A DNA stretch of 39,619 nt from Kuafuiihalomonas phototrophica (GTDB lineage: Bacteria > Myxococcota > Kuafuiibacteriia > Kuafuiibacteriales > Kuafuiibacteriaceae), in NCBI GenBank assembly GCA_031800475.1, contig DAPKRQ010000074.1, positions 1 to 39,619 on the forward strand, given 5' to 3'. This document shows positions 31,012-39,600 of this stretch, one piece after another. A program made the position numbers and the translations under genes. Under the pieces are notes generated by a model, which searched no databases, was not told where the DNA came from, and worked only from the letters and a program-made list of their open reading frames with translations. The first letter of the stretch is position 1, and every line of letters begins with the position of its first letter.

Positions 31012-32340
31012 ATGAGCCCCGATCCACTGGCTGCCGCGGCACACCTGGTCGGGGCCCGGATTCAGCGGGTGGACCGGGTCGACGATCGGACGTTGAGCCT
31101 GGAAGTTCGATTGCCGGGCCGGACCGTTCATGCGGTCTTTGGCATGCAAGGCTCGCCCAGCCTCGAGCTTCACGGCCAGCGTCCTGGCCGGACCGTGAAC
31201 GGGGGAGATCTGCAGCGGTATCTCCGCAAGCGATTGGTGGGCCAGGCGTGGTGTGGGCTTCGGATCGACGGGCCGGCCTGGGTCCTCGAATGTACCGACT
31301 TCGATGTGCGGCTCGCGGCCCGATCCAACTGGGTCCAGGTCCAGCCCCACGAGCCGTCCCGGGTGCCGCCTTCGCCCGCGCCCTTGCCCGCCGATTTCAC
31401 CTTCGACGATCCGTCTTCGGGAGCTTTCGACCGGGCGCAGCAGCTGCGCCGGCAGCTTCGTCGCCGACTGGCCGCCGAGACCAAACGCCTGGATCGCTTG
31501 TGGAAGAAGGTGGACGCCGACCGCCGCCGGCTCGAGGCCGCTGCGGACGCGGAGCTGCAGGGAGAGCGGTTGAAGTCGGTCCTTCACCAGGTTCGGCGGG
31601 GGCAATCGGAGGTCGAGGTGGTGGATTGGAGCACCCAAGCGCCGGTGCGCGTCCCTCTCGACCCAACCCTGTCGCCCGTCGAAAACCTGGAGCGGTACTT
31701 CGCCCGGGCCAAAAAGGCCCGCCGGGGCCTTCCCGTGGTGGCAAGCCGATTGCGCGAAGTGGAGCGGGAGCGAGACCGGGTCCGGGCGCTGCTCGACGAG
31801 CTGGACCGGGCGCCGGAGTCCGTCTCGGAAGCCGAGCTTCGGGGGCGGTACGGCCCTTGGCTTTCATCGGCCTCGAAGACCTCTGCAGAGCCGTCGTCGC
31901 GCGAAAAGGCGCGAAGCTCCCCGCCTTGGGCCCGATGGGCCCGGCGGTTCGAAGCCAGCGATCAAAGTGAGATCTGGGTCGGCAAGAACGCCAAGAGCAA
32001 CGACCGACTCACCTCGTCCGCCCGTGGATCCGACCTGTGGCTGCACGCCCGAGGCGTGACGGGCGCCCACGTGGTGATTCCGCAAAGGGCGGGCCACCGA
32101 GCCTCGCCGGAGGCGGTGGTGGATGCGGCCCATTTGGCCATCCACTTTTCGGAAGCCCGAAACGAGTCGAAAGCGGAGGTCATGGTCGCCGAGGCCCGCC
32201 ACGTGAAGAAGACCAAGGGTGCGCCCCCCGGCCAGGTTGGTGTATCCCAAGCCAAGACGCGGCTCGTGGCGATCGAGGCCGACCGGCTGCGGCGTCTGCT
32301 CGGACATACGGGTCCCCACGCGGTGCGGGGGGCTCGGTGA
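31012..32340 (+). CDS. NFACT-domain protein, RqcH/Rqc2-like, shortened
   Basis: A 442-residue protein of the Rqc2/RqcH (fibronectin-binding A) family, which binds obstructed 50S subunits and recruits tRNA-Ala for C-terminal tailing of stalled chains. The NFACT-R domain is clear at about residues 322-400: IWVGKNAKSNDRLT, then DLWLHARGVTGAHVVI. A charged, helical middle section (about 140-290) would be the coiled coil. The N-terminal NFACT-N part is abbreviated, and the usual LDRIV-type motif reads GLRIDGPAWVLE, so the Asp-Arg pair needed for tailing is not evident. Family members are typically about 550-570 residues. It is first of four overlapping genes; its stop overlaps the DedA GTG. Confidence 0.8.
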   Translation: MSPDPLAAAAHLVGARIQRVDRVDDRTLSLEVRLPGRTVHAVFGMQGSPSLELHGQRPGRTVNGGDLQRYLRKRLVGQAWCGLRIDGPAWVLECTDFDVRLAARSNWVQVQPHEPSRVPPSPAPLPADFTFDDPSSGAFDRAQQLRRQLRRRLAAETKRLDRLWKKVDADRRRLEAAADAELQGERLKSVLHQVRRGQSEVEVVDWSTQAPVRVPLDPTLSPVENLERYFARAKKARRGLPVVASRLREVERERDRVRALLDELDRAPESVSEAELRGRYGPWLSSASKTSAEPSSREKARSSPPWARWARRFEASDQSEIWVGKNAKSNDRLTSSARGSDLWLHARGVTGAHVVIPQRAGHRASPEAVVDAAHLAIHFSEARNESKAEVMVAEARHVKKTKGAPPGQVGVSQAKTRLVAIEADRLRRLLGHTGPHAVRGAR

Positions 32341-32975
32341 ACGCGGTTCTCGAGTGGCTTCGCCAAAGTCCGCCGTATTGGGGACTGGCCGCCATCGGCG
32401 GCGCATCCGCTGCGGAGTACCTGCTTCCGATGCTCCCGGGCGACTCGGTGCTCTTGGTTGGGGCCTTGTGGATCGTGGCCGGGCAAGATCCTTTTTGGCT
32501 CGTGTGGGCCGTGTCCACCGCCGGCGGTGTCGCCGGGGCGTGGATCCAGTACGAGATCGGCCTGGCTCTGCGCCGGCCCGACGGCACGTGGCGGGGGGGC
32601 CGGCGAGTTCGGCGGTGGCTCGATCGCAGTTCGGTGGACCGCTTCTTCGCCCTGTACCGACGTTTCGGTCCGGGTCTGCTGTTCTTGAACCGGGCCCTTC
32701 CCGGCGTCCGGGGGGTGGTGTTTTTGGCGGCCGGTGCGGGTCGGCTGCCGCGCGGCCCGAGCCTGCTGGCCGGCGGGGTATCCCAAGCGGTCTGGTCCGC
32801 CGGCGTCCTGGGGCTCGGGGTGTGGGTGGGCGACAACTGGGAGAAAATTCAAGCGACGTTTCAGGTCTACAGCCAGATCGTGTACGCGCTGGCGGGGATC
32901 CTCGCGGCAGCGTGGATCGGGTTCAAGCTATGGCGCGCGCGAAACAAACCCCCGTCTTCCTCTTCTTCCTCCTGA
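32337..32975 (+). CDS. DedA-family (SNARE-associated PF09335) membrane protein
   Basis: A 212-residue inner-membrane protein. DedA proteins are proposed flippases or proton-coupled transporters for phospholipid or undecaprenyl carriers. The conserved core is here: EYLLPMLPGDSVLLVGAL, AGGVAGAWIQYEIGLALRR, then FGPGLLFLNRALPGVRGVVFLAAGAGRL, corresponding to the family's F.(R)F.P.VR..... region, with Asn-Arg-Ala in place of the usual Arg-Phe. About five hydrophobic segments are visible. GTG 32337 overlaps the NFACT stop. The last 46 bases overlap the next gene, giving this protein a terminal run of six serines. Confidence 0.82.
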   Translation: MNAVLEWLRQSPPYWGLAAIGGASAAEYLLPMLPGDSVLLVGALWIVAGQDPFWLVWAVSTAGGVAGAWIQYEIGLALRRPDGTWRGGRRVRRWLDRSSVDRFFALYRRFGPGLLFLNRALPGVRGVVFLAAGAGRLPRGPSLLAGGVSQAVWSAGVLGLGVWVGDNWEKIQATFQVYSQIVYALAGILAAAWIGFKLWRARNKPPSSSSSS

Positions 32976-34468
32976 CGACGGTCCTCGCCTGCAAGAACGG
33001 CGAACCGTCCCAGCCCGCTCCCGCCGAAGCCGAGACCTCGGCCGATTCGCCTCCTGTCGGGGCGCCCCGAGACGACGGGATTCCCACCCGGGACACCTGG
33101 TACGACTTCGCCTTCAAGGGGCAGAAGGTCGGCTATTTTCACACTGCGGTGGAGCCGGTCGAACGGGCGGGAGGCGTCGCGATCCACACGGTCCAAAGCT
33201 CGGTCCTCGAGGTGAAGCGGTTGGACCAGGAGGTCCGGATGGAGTCTTCGGTGCAGGCTTGGGCCCGGCCCGATGGAAGTCCCCTGGAGTTCGTTCATCG
33301 CCGCCAGGAAGGCGGACAAGTGCGAAAGATCCGCGGCCGCCGGGTGGAAGATGGCTTCGAGGTGGTGATCACCGTCGGCGACCAGCAAACGCGCACGGTC
33401 CACCCGATGGATTCAGACCTGCTGTTGGCATCGACCTTGGAGGCGTTGTGGTTCGACGAGCTGAACCCGGATTTCCGCCGGAAAGGACGAGCCATCAGCG
33501 AAAGCGAGGGCGACGTACAGCCATTCACCGTGGAGGTCGAACGAAAAGAAGAGGGTCGCTTCGTGGTCCGACAGAAGATGGGGGGCATCGTGAGCCGTGC
33601 CTGGGTGCGGCCCGACGGTGTCACCGAAAAGATGACCATCCCCGCCATGGGCGCGACCTTCGAGCGCACCACCCGAGCCCGAGCCTTGAAGCTCGGCGAA
33701 AAGGTCGATCTGTTCAGTGCGGGCCTGTTCTCGGTCCCTCGGCCCTTGCCGCCCCGCGATGACATCGCCTCGCTGCGCGTGCGGGTCCGGACCCGCAGCG
33801 AGGCGCCGCCACCCGTGCTGGAAGACCTGCGCCAGCAGGTGACCTCTGCCGGTGAAGCGCCGATTCTGACGCTCACCCGAACGCCCGAGCCGCCCGGGCA
33901 GACCCAGATACCGGTCACCCGCGAGGAGCTGTCGCCCTATCTCGAAGAGACTCCGTTCGAAGATCTGGACGATCCCGAACTGGTTCAGACTGCCCGAAAG
34001 GTCATCGGCGACGCCGATCGGGTGTGGACCGCTGCCCGGCGGATCAATCGGTTCGTGAACGAGCGGATCCGGAACAAGACCTTGGCGAGGGCGTTCAACA
34101 GCGCCAGTGAAGCTCTGGAGGCACGGGAGGGCGACTGTACGGAGCATGCGGTGCTCTTCAGTGCGTTGGCGAAGATCGCGGGCATCCCCGTTCGGCTGGC
34201 CACCGGCCTCATCTACGTCGGCGGTGTCCGCAACCAGTTCGGCTACCACGAATGGGTCGAGGTCTGGACCGACGGCGCTTGGTATCCCATGGATCCGACC
34301 TTCCGGCAGGATCGGGCCGACCCGACCCACATCAAGTTCGCCGTGGGTCAGTCCGACCCCGAGGGGCTGCGGGCTTCGGGCGCGGTGGCCGCTTCGTTGA
34401 TCGGAGATCTGGAACTGGAGGTCCTTTCGGTGAAGACCCGAGATGGCCGGGTGATGGAGTTCGAGTGA
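32930..34468 (+). CDS. Transglutaminase-like lipoprotein
   Basis: A 512-residue predicted lipoprotein. MARAKQTPVFLFFLLTTVLAC is a signal peptide with the lipobox VLAC. An Ala/Pro/Glu-rich linker precedes a beta-rich region (residues about 55-300, TWYDFAFKGQKVGYFHTAVEPV...). The C-terminal transglutaminase core has Cys403 in EGDCTEHAVLFSALA, His440 in GYHEWVEVW and Asp455 in PMDPTF, a complete Cys-His-Asp triad; it may act as a protease or crosslinker in the periplasm. The start lies 46 bases inside the DedA gene. Its stop overlaps the following GTG. Confidence 0.85.
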   Translation: MARAKQTPVFLFFLLTTVLACKNGEPSQPAPAEAETSADSPPVGAPRDDGIPTRDTWYDFAFKGQKVGYFHTAVEPVERAGGVAIHTVQSSVLEVKRLDQEVRMESSVQAWARPDGSPLEFVHRRQEGGQVRKIRGRRVEDGFEVVITVGDQQTRTVHPMDSDLLLASTLEALWFDELNPDFRRKGRAISESEGDVQPFTVEVERKEEGRFVVRQKMGGIVSRAWVRPDGVTEKMTIPAMGATFERTTRARALKLGEKVDLFSAGLFSVPRPLPPRDDIASLRVRVRTRSEAPPPVLEDLRQQVTSAGEAPILTLTRTPEPPGQTQIPVTREELSPYLEETPFEDLDDPELVQTARKVIGDADRVWTAARRINRFVNERIRNKTLARAFNSASEALEAREGDCTEHAVLFSALAKIAGIPVRLATGLIYVGGVRNQFGYHEWVEVWTDGAWYPMDPTFRQDRADPTHIKFAVGQSDPEGLRASGAVAASLIGDLELEVLSVKTRDGRVMEFE

Positions 34469-35106
34469 CTCCGCAGCTTTCCATTCTGCTGCAGGCGGAT
34501 GGGCCGACGTCGCTCATCCCGATGCTTCGCGAAGCGTTTTCCGACCCGTGGATCGGCTCGTATCAGGTCGGTTTCGGCCCCCCTCTGGTCGGCGCCACCA
34601 CCGCCCTTCGCCAAGCGGTGAAGTCCGCACCGGACGCCCTGGCCAAGCTCGAGCTGTATCTGCACCATTGCATCTTGAACGACGAGACCCGCCGGCGGCT
34701 GGCGGACCAGCATCGCCGCCTGGTGGTTCGCAGGAAGGGGCCCCAGGAAGCGGAAGCCTTGGACGAAGCGGCGGCCGAAGCCCTGGACCTGCGGCTCCGG
34801 TTGCGGCTGCCCGATCAGCCGCCCGCCGGCATTTCGGCGCCGTGGTACGCGGCCCTCCCGTGGCCCGCCGATCCGATGGAAACCGAAGGGCGGATATTGC
34901 TTCGACTCGATGACCCTTTCGGATCCCGCTGGCAGCCAAAAGACGACGGGGTGCGCGTGGAACTGCGGGTTCCGGCCACCGCCCACGGCGTATGGAGCGC
35001 TTGGGCCGAACACTGGTCGGAGCGGACCGGCTACGTGACACGCAACCAGTGTGAACCTCGTTCGCGGGTGCGCCGGATCGTCGACGGCCGATACGCGGAC
35101 GAGTGA
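34465..35106 (+). CDS. Unknown cytoplasmic protein
   Basis: A 213-residue protein with no recognised family. It starts TPQLSILLQADGPTSLIPMLREAF, has a helical stretch (LAKLELYLHHCILNDETRRRLADQHRRLVVRRKG) and ends with strand-rich sequence (ILLRLDDPFGSRWQPKDDGVRVELRVPATAHG). There is no signal peptide. It is coupled by GTGA overlap to the transglutaminase lipoprotein and is convergent with the surA-like gene, seven bases from its stop. The operon link suggests a role shared with NFACT/DedA/transglutaminase, but nothing in the sequence names it. Confidence 0.6.
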   Translation: MTPQLSILLQADGPTSLIPMLREAFSDPWIGSYQVGFGPPLVGATTALRQAVKSAPDALAKLELYLHHCILNDETRRRLADQHRRLVVRRKGPQEAEALDEAAAEALDLRLRLRLPDQPPAGISAPWYAALPWPADPMETEGRILLRLDDPFGSRWQPKDDGVRVELRVPATAHGVWSAWAEHWSERTGYVTRNQCEPRSRVRRIVDGRYADE

Positions 35107-35113
35107 AGGGCGG

Positions 35114-36058
35114 TCAGATCCGCCGGTCGATGGAGGCTTTCGTTTTCAGCTCGTCGAGCCAGATCTGCACCTGCTCCTGCTGCGCTTTCTGCATCAACTG
35201 TTGGCGGATCCGGGGCGCCAGCTCGGTGAAGCTTCGTTCCTTCTCGGTGCGTCGTTCGTCCACCCACAGTACGTGCACGCCGTTCGGCGTGACCACCGGT
35301 TTCGAGAGGGTTCGATCCGGCAAGCGCTCCACCACCCGCGCCAAGGAAGGCAGCAGACCCGAGACCGCCAGCTCTCCGAGCTTTCCGCCCGCATCTGCGG
35401 TGGGGCCCTCGGAAATCTGTCGCGCCACTGCCGCAAAATCCTCTCCCCCGGCCACTCGGGCACGTGCCTTTTCGGCCAGTGCGACGGCGTCGGCCCGAGA
35501 GCGGCTTTCGTCGATTCGAAAGAGCAGGTGCCTGAGCTGCACCACCTGTCGTTCTTCGTCGTCCCGGGTGATCCGCTCGTACTCTTCTCGGATGTCTCGT
35601 TCCGACACCTGGATTCGCTGGTTCACGTTGAGTTGAAACAGCTGCTGCCGCCGCAGGTCTTCTCGGACCTGCTCCCGGTATTCGTCCATGGTGAGGCCCT
35701 CGTTCTGCACCGCCGCCTCGAGCTGTTCGGGAGTCAATCGGTTCTGCTCCATGATCCGTTGAATGGCGCGGTTGAGCTCCGTGTCACCGACTTCGACGTT
35801 GGATTCTTCGAGCTGTTGATCGAGCAGCGCCTGGGCGATCAGGTTTTCGAGCACGTCCTCGTACAGCCGGCGGATCCGCGCCCGGTCCCAACCGGACTCC
35901 GCCAGAGGATCTGCGGCGCTCCGCACCTCGGACAAGGTAATGATGTCGTCGTTGACGACCGCCGCGATCCGGTCGACCAGGACCGCGTCGGGACCGAGCT
36001 CCTCGGGCGCGGGCTGGGCCAGCGCCATGACGGTCAACGAGACCACCGGTCCGATCAT
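35114..36058 (-). CDS. SurA-like periplasmic chaperone/peptidyl-prolyl isomerase
   Basis: A 314-residue exported protein. A short signal peptide (MIGPVVSLTVMALAQ) is followed by DRIAAVVNDDIITLSEV, the classic start of SurA. The chaperone helices (LIAQALLDQQLEESNVEV..., EYREQVREDLRRQQLFQLNV) precede one parvulin domain, VVQLRHLLFRIDESR...ISEGPTADAGGKLGELAVSGLLP...VVTPNGVHVLWVDERR. E. coli SurA has two parvulin domains; this has one. The helix LIRQQLMQ-like tail packs as in SurA. Its ATG overlaps the upstream lipoprotein stop (ATGA). It likely escorts outer-membrane proteins. Confidence 0.88.
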   Translation of the reverse strand: MIGPVVSLTVMALAQPAPEELGPDAVLVDRIAAVVNDDIITLSEVRSAADPLAESGWDRARIRRLYEDVLENLIAQALLDQQLEESNVEVGDTELNRAIQRIMEQNRLTPEQLEAAVQNEGLTMDEYREQVREDLRRQQLFQLNVNQRIQVSERDIREEYERITRDDEERQVVQLRHLLFRIDESRSRADAVALAEKARARVAGGEDFAAVARQISEGPTADAGGKLGELAVSGLLPSLARVVERLPDRTLSKPVVTPNGVHVLWVDERRTEKERSFTELAPRIRQQLMQKAQQEQVQIWLDELKTKASIDRRI

Positions 36059-37038
36059 CGCAAGCCCTCCTGCACGAGCTCCTCCAGGAGCGCATCGTCG
36101 GTCGTGACCGAATAGGCGGCTCGGACCGCCGAAAGGAGCTCTTCTTCCGCGTCTCGCCGGCGTCTTTCGACCAGTTCCGCCCGCAGCTGGCCGGCCATCT
36201 CTTCGAACGTTCGCACCCGCTGCTCCCGTCGCTCGTAGACCTTGAAGATGTGGTGGCCGTATTGGCTCGGGATCAAGTCCGAACGCTCTCCCGGCTTCAG
36301 CTCGAAGCAGGTGCGCTCGAAAACGGGGGGCATTTCCCCTTTGGAAAACCACCCGATCTGTCCTCCGGACTCGGGAGCGAAGGCGCGGGCGAGCTTCTCG
36401 AAGGGGACGCCTTTCGACAGCCTGCGCATGACCTCGCGACCGAGTTCTTCGGTGGGGACTTGAATTTGGGCGGCGCGGACCCGAGGCGGCACGACCTTCT
36501 CCTCGACCGAAAGGGCCTCGAATGCGGCGCGGACCGCTTCGTCGGACACGGGCTCGGGATCGATCCGGGCCAGCAAGGCCCCGGCCAGCAGGCGACCTTC
36601 GATCTGTTCCCGAAGCAGGTCTTCGGTCTGATAGCTGCGGATCAGGTGCTTGTCGAACTGGCTCTCCGGAAGACCCCGCCGCAAAGCGCGCAACTCCCGA
36701 TGGATCGCCGTGCTGGTCACGGTGATGCCCCGCGCTGCCGCTTCGGCCCGCAACAGGCGGGCCTCCACCAGGCGGTCGACCACGTGCCGTCGCAGGTTCG
36801 GGCTCGAGTCGGAACCCTCGAGGCTGGGATCCCGGGCCAGCCGGGCCCGGGCGAACGCCTGCTGAATGTCGGAACGGGTGATCGTGAAGGGCTCGCGGCC
36901 CGCCTTGGCCCCGTCGGGCGCCGGCTCGAAACGAAGAACCACCTCGTTCCGGCCCTCGGGTCCCAAGCCTTCGCATGCCGCGAGAGGTCCGAACCCCCCC
37001 ACGAGCAGGCAGACAACCCTGGGATCGACACCCTGCAC
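36055..37038 (-). CDS. PpiC/parvulin-type peptidyl-prolyl isomerase lipoprotein
   Basis: A 327-residue lipoprotein. The signal peptide VVCLLVGGFGPLAAC ends in lipobox LAAC. The chaperone-like helical part follows (SPNLRRHVVDRLVEARLLRAEAAARGITV). The parvulin domain contains RVRAAQIQVPTEELGREVMRRLSKGVPFEKLARAFAPE, GGQIGWFSKGEMPPVFERTCFEL and SQYGHHIFKVYERR, all typical. It should be anchored in the periplasm, possibly at the outer membrane (no Asp after the cysteine; the next residue is Glu). GTG 37038 begins seven bases after the upstream gene's stop. It is the middle gene of a three-gene foldase operon. Confidence 0.85.
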   Translation of the reverse strand: MQGVDPRVVCLLVGGFGPLAACEGLGPEGRNEVVLRFEPAPDGAKAGREPFTITRSDIQQAFARARLARDPSLEGSDSSPNLRRHVVDRLVEARLLRAEAAARGITVTSTAIHRELRALRRGLPESQFDKHLIRSYQTEDLLREQIEGRLLAGALLARIDPEPVSDEAVRAAFEALSVEEKVVPPRVRAAQIQVPTEELGREVMRRLSKGVPFEKLARAFAPESGGQIGWFSKGEMPPVFERTCFELKPGERSDLIPSQYGHHIFKVYERREQRVRTFEEMAGQLRAELVERRRRDAEEELLSAVRAAYSVTTDDALLEELVQEGLR

Positions 37039-37045
37039 GGCGCGC

Positions 37046-38023
37046 TCAGGGGGTTTTGGGGGCCGCGGCGGCGTCTTTGGTTTCGGCTTTGGCGGGTCGC
37101 TGGCCGATATCGATGGCGTCGACGTGCTGGATCTCGAGGCTGATCCCCCGTCGCTCGGCGATCTCTCGAACGAAAGCGTCCACCGCTTCGGATCGCTTTT
37201 GGGCCTTGATTTTGTTCACCAAAGACCGCCGCACCTGCTCCAGGGAGCGTTCGATCGGACGCCGCCGTCCGGTCTTTCGGATCAGATGCACCGAGTCTTC
37301 GTGCTCGAAGACCGCCACGTCGCCGACGGTCATCTCGTCGAAGAGTTCATTTGCCGCTTCCTCTCCATAGGATTCGGCCACTTCTTTTCGGCTCGAAAAG
37401 CCCCGGTCCACCTCGGTTCGGTCCACGTCGTGTTCGCCGGTGAATTTGCGGGCCTCTTCGTCGAAGGCCATCATGTCGCCGGCCTTCTGCCCTTCGCGCA
37501 CCCGCTGGGCCGCCTCGCGAAACGCGCGCTTTTGTCGGGCTCTGGCCTTTTCGGATTCGATCTCGAGGCTCAGGGCGGACAGCCGCACGGCCTCGGGCCG
37601 GTTGAACTCGTCGTAGCGTTCTTTGTACGCCGCGACGACCTCGTCCTCCGACACCTCGATCTGGGCGTCCAGCTCTTTCATCTTCTCCTGCATGAGCTTT
37701 CGGACCGCAGCTTGGCGCATGGCCTGCTGCACGTCGGGGTCGTCGAACAGACCGCGGTCGTAGGCCTCCTGCGCGATCAGCTCCCCCTTGACCTCGGCTT
37801 CGACGAAGCGCTCGAGCTCTCCGGGCTGCCGCAGCCGCGCCTGGAACATGGGGTTTTGGCGACGGACGCGGTTTTCGATCTCGTCGGTGGTCAGGGTCAC
37901 CGGCCCGATCTCGGCCACCACCTCACCAGACGGCGTGACCGCCGGAGGCGGATAGGTGTCGCCGGAAGAAGCGTTGCAAGCGATCGCCACGAACAGACCG
38001 CCCAGGGCCCACCGATTCCACAT
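37046..38023 (-). CDS. SurA_N/PpiC-related lipoprotein, degenerate parvulin domain
   Basis: A 325-residue lipoprotein. MWNRWALGGLFVAIAC gives a lipobox (AIAC). GEVVAEIGPVTLTTDEIENRV is a SurA_N-type start, then QPGELERFVEAEVKGELIAQEAYDRGL. The middle and C-terminal half aligns with parvulins only loosely: RPEAVRLSALSLEIES, a DRTEVDRGFSSRKEVAESYG segment in place of the GG(D)LG signature, and DVAVFEHEDSVHLIRKTGRR as the final strand. It is highly charged and helical, so chaperone activity without isomerase activity is plausible. An Ala/Lys-rich C-terminal tail is present. First gene of the surA-like operon. Confidence 0.75.
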   Translation of the reverse strand: MWNRWALGGLFVAIACNASSGDTYPPPAVTPSGEVVAEIGPVTLTTDEIENRVRRQNPMFQARLRQPGELERFVEAEVKGELIAQEAYDRGLFDDPDVQQAMRQAAVRKLMQEKMKELDAQIEVSEDEVVAAYKERYDEFNRPEAVRLSALSLEIESEKARARQKRAFREAAQRVREGQKAGDMMAFDEEARKFTGEHDVDRTEVDRGFSSRKEVAESYGEEAANELFDEMTVGDVAVFEHEDSVHLIRKTGRRRPIERSLEQVRRSLVNKIKAQKRSEAVDAFVREIAERRGISLEIQHVDAIDIGQRPAKAETKDAAAAPKTP

Positions 38024-38088
38024 GGACGCAGCGGCTAACACGGTCCGGACGAAAGCGGCAACGGTTCGGACCGATCCAACGGACGGCT

Positions 38089-38856
38089 TTACCGATCGGC
38101 CGCCGCCCGAAGCTGCGGCTGCAACCGAGCCCACAGCGCCGAAACCCCGCCGATGGCGGTTCCATCGAAAGGCCCCGTCCGCCCGTCGAAGGTGGTGCAG
38201 GTGCCGCCCGCTTCCCGGATCATCAGGCCCATCGGGGCGATGTCCCAGTGCTGAACCCCCGCTTCCAGCCACAGGTCGGCCCGCCCGCGCAGCACTTCGA
38301 TCGGCGCAGCCAAATCGCCGTAACACCGAACCGAAGCGAACGACCTCCACAGCTCGCACAGGTTCGGGACCCGATCGACCAGGAGCGGCAGCTCCCCCAG
38401 GCTCAAGGTCGCGTCTTCCAAGGCCGAAACCTTGGAAACCCGGCACGGCACCCCGTCGTCTCGAAAGCAGCCCAAGTCCTTGCCGGCGTAGTAGGTCTCT
38501 CCGAGAGCGGGCAGCGCCAGGGCTCCCGCCACCACCTGGCCGCCGTCTTCGACCCCGATCACCGGACCCCAGAAGGTTCCTCCCCGAATGAATCCGCGGG
38601 TGCCGTCGATCGGATCGATGATCCACCGCAGTGGCCCATCCCCGACTTCGCCGGACTCTTCACCCAAGACCCGATGGTCCGGGTAGGCCGCGGCGATCAC
38701 CGCCCGAGCCGCCGCTTCGGCTTCGCGGTCGGCCACGGTGACCGGGGTGCGGTCGGCTTTGGTCTCGACCCGGACCTCGGTTCGATGGTGAGCCTGGGCG
38801 GCCCGGCCTGCGGCTTCGGCCGCTGCCCGTGCGGTCTGCATGAGGCTTCGGATCAT
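38089..38856 (-). CDS. Inositol monophosphatase-family phosphatase, histidinol-phosphatase-like
   Basis: A 255-residue Mg2+-dependent phosphatase. Metal ligands are in GEESGE (residues about 68-73) and WIIDPIDGTRGFIRG (about 80-94), and the C-terminal site is VQHWDIAPMGLMIREAGG. The TRGF form after DPIDG, rather than TxNF, is the pattern of the HisN-type histidinol-phosphatase subgroup, but 3'-phosphoadenosine 5'-phosphatase or inositol monophosphatase remain possible. All key residues are present. ATG 38856 or GTG 38865 could start it. It lies 65 bases upstream of the surA-like operon on the same strand and is divergent from the last gene. Confidence 0.82.
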   Translation of the reverse strand: MIRSLMQTARAAAEAAGRAAQAHHRTEVRVETKADRTPVTVADREAEAAARAVIAAAYPDHRVLGEESGEVGDGPLRWIIDPIDGTRGFIRGGTFWGPVIGVEDGGQVVAGALALPALGETYYAGKDLGCFRDDGVPCRVSKVSALEDATLSLGELPLLVDRVPNLCELWRSFASVRCYGDLAAPIEVLRGRADLWLEAGVQHWDIAPMGLMIREAGGTCTTFDGRTGPFDGTAIGGVSALWARLQPQLRAAADR

Positions 38857-38964
38857 GGCCGCCACTGTATCAAGTCCGTGTGGCCCGCATCCCCCCAGTT
38901 AGCCAGTTCATGCGGACCGCATCGCCCCTTGACGCACCGACGCCCCAGACGCGATGCCGCCGCC

Positions 38965-39600
38965 GTGCGACGCTCTGCCGTGGCCGTCCTGACCTTGGGC
39001 ACCCTTCTGGACGACCCGGACGGCAGGGCCCGGATCGTCGCCTTTTTGGAGAGTCTGGCGGCGCCGGCTCAGTTGGACGTGGGGCTCTACGTGCTGCGGA
39101 CGGCCCGTCGCTTCGGAGCCCCGGTGACCTTCGAGGCCGGTCCCCGATCCTTGCGCCGGGGGCTACCCCGAGACGTGCGCTGCACCGAGGTGCGGGCCTG
39201 GTTGCTCGAACCCGAATGGCTGTTGGCGGGCATGGGACTCGCCTGGGTCCGAGGCCCGACCGCGGCCCGGCCGGCGGCGCTGGTGGGCCTGGGAGCCCGT
39301 CCCTGCGGGACTGTGGCGGCCTCTTTGGGGCGGGTGCTCGGCGTGCCGGCCGCGGTGGTGGTCCGGGATCGAGACGCCCCCATCACCGCCGAAAAGGACC
39401 GAAGGTGGCTGCGGTGGTCGACCTTGTTCGGAGCCGAGAGCGAGCGGGTGGCCGACCAATTGGCGCGCCGTGGCGTGGCCGCCGCGTTCGAGCCCGGCCC
39501 CGGACCCGAAGCGATCTACAGCCGCCTGGGGCAGCGGTTCGCCGAGTGCTTGGTGCAGGGGCGCGGTCAGGGGGCCGAGCGGGTCACCTCCAGCGCGTAA
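38965..39600 (+). CDS. Unknown protein, Rossmann-like pattern
   Basis: A 211-residue protein from GTG 38965 (TTG 38929 would add 12 residues). I do not recognise the family. It is rich in Ala, Arg and Val, with strand-helix alternation: VAVLTLGTLLDDPDGRARIVAFLESL, ARRFGAPVTFEAG, AWLLEPEWLLAGMGLAWVRG, RVLGVPAAVVVRDRDAPI and SERVADQLARRGVAAAFEPG. This could be a small nucleotide- or sugar-binding enzyme. It has no signal peptide. Frame and codon pattern look coding, and its length and divergent position suit a real gene. Confidence 0.5.
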   Translation: MRRSAVAVLTLGTLLDDPDGRARIVAFLESLAAPAQLDVGLYVLRTARRFGAPVTFEAGPRSLRRGLPRDVRCTEVRAWLLEPEWLLAGMGLAWVRGPTAARPAALVGLGARPCGTVAASLGRVLGVPAAVVVRDRDAPITAEKDRRWLRWSTLFGAESERVADQLARRGVAAAFEPGPGPEAIYSRLGQRFAECLVQGRGQGAERVTSSA

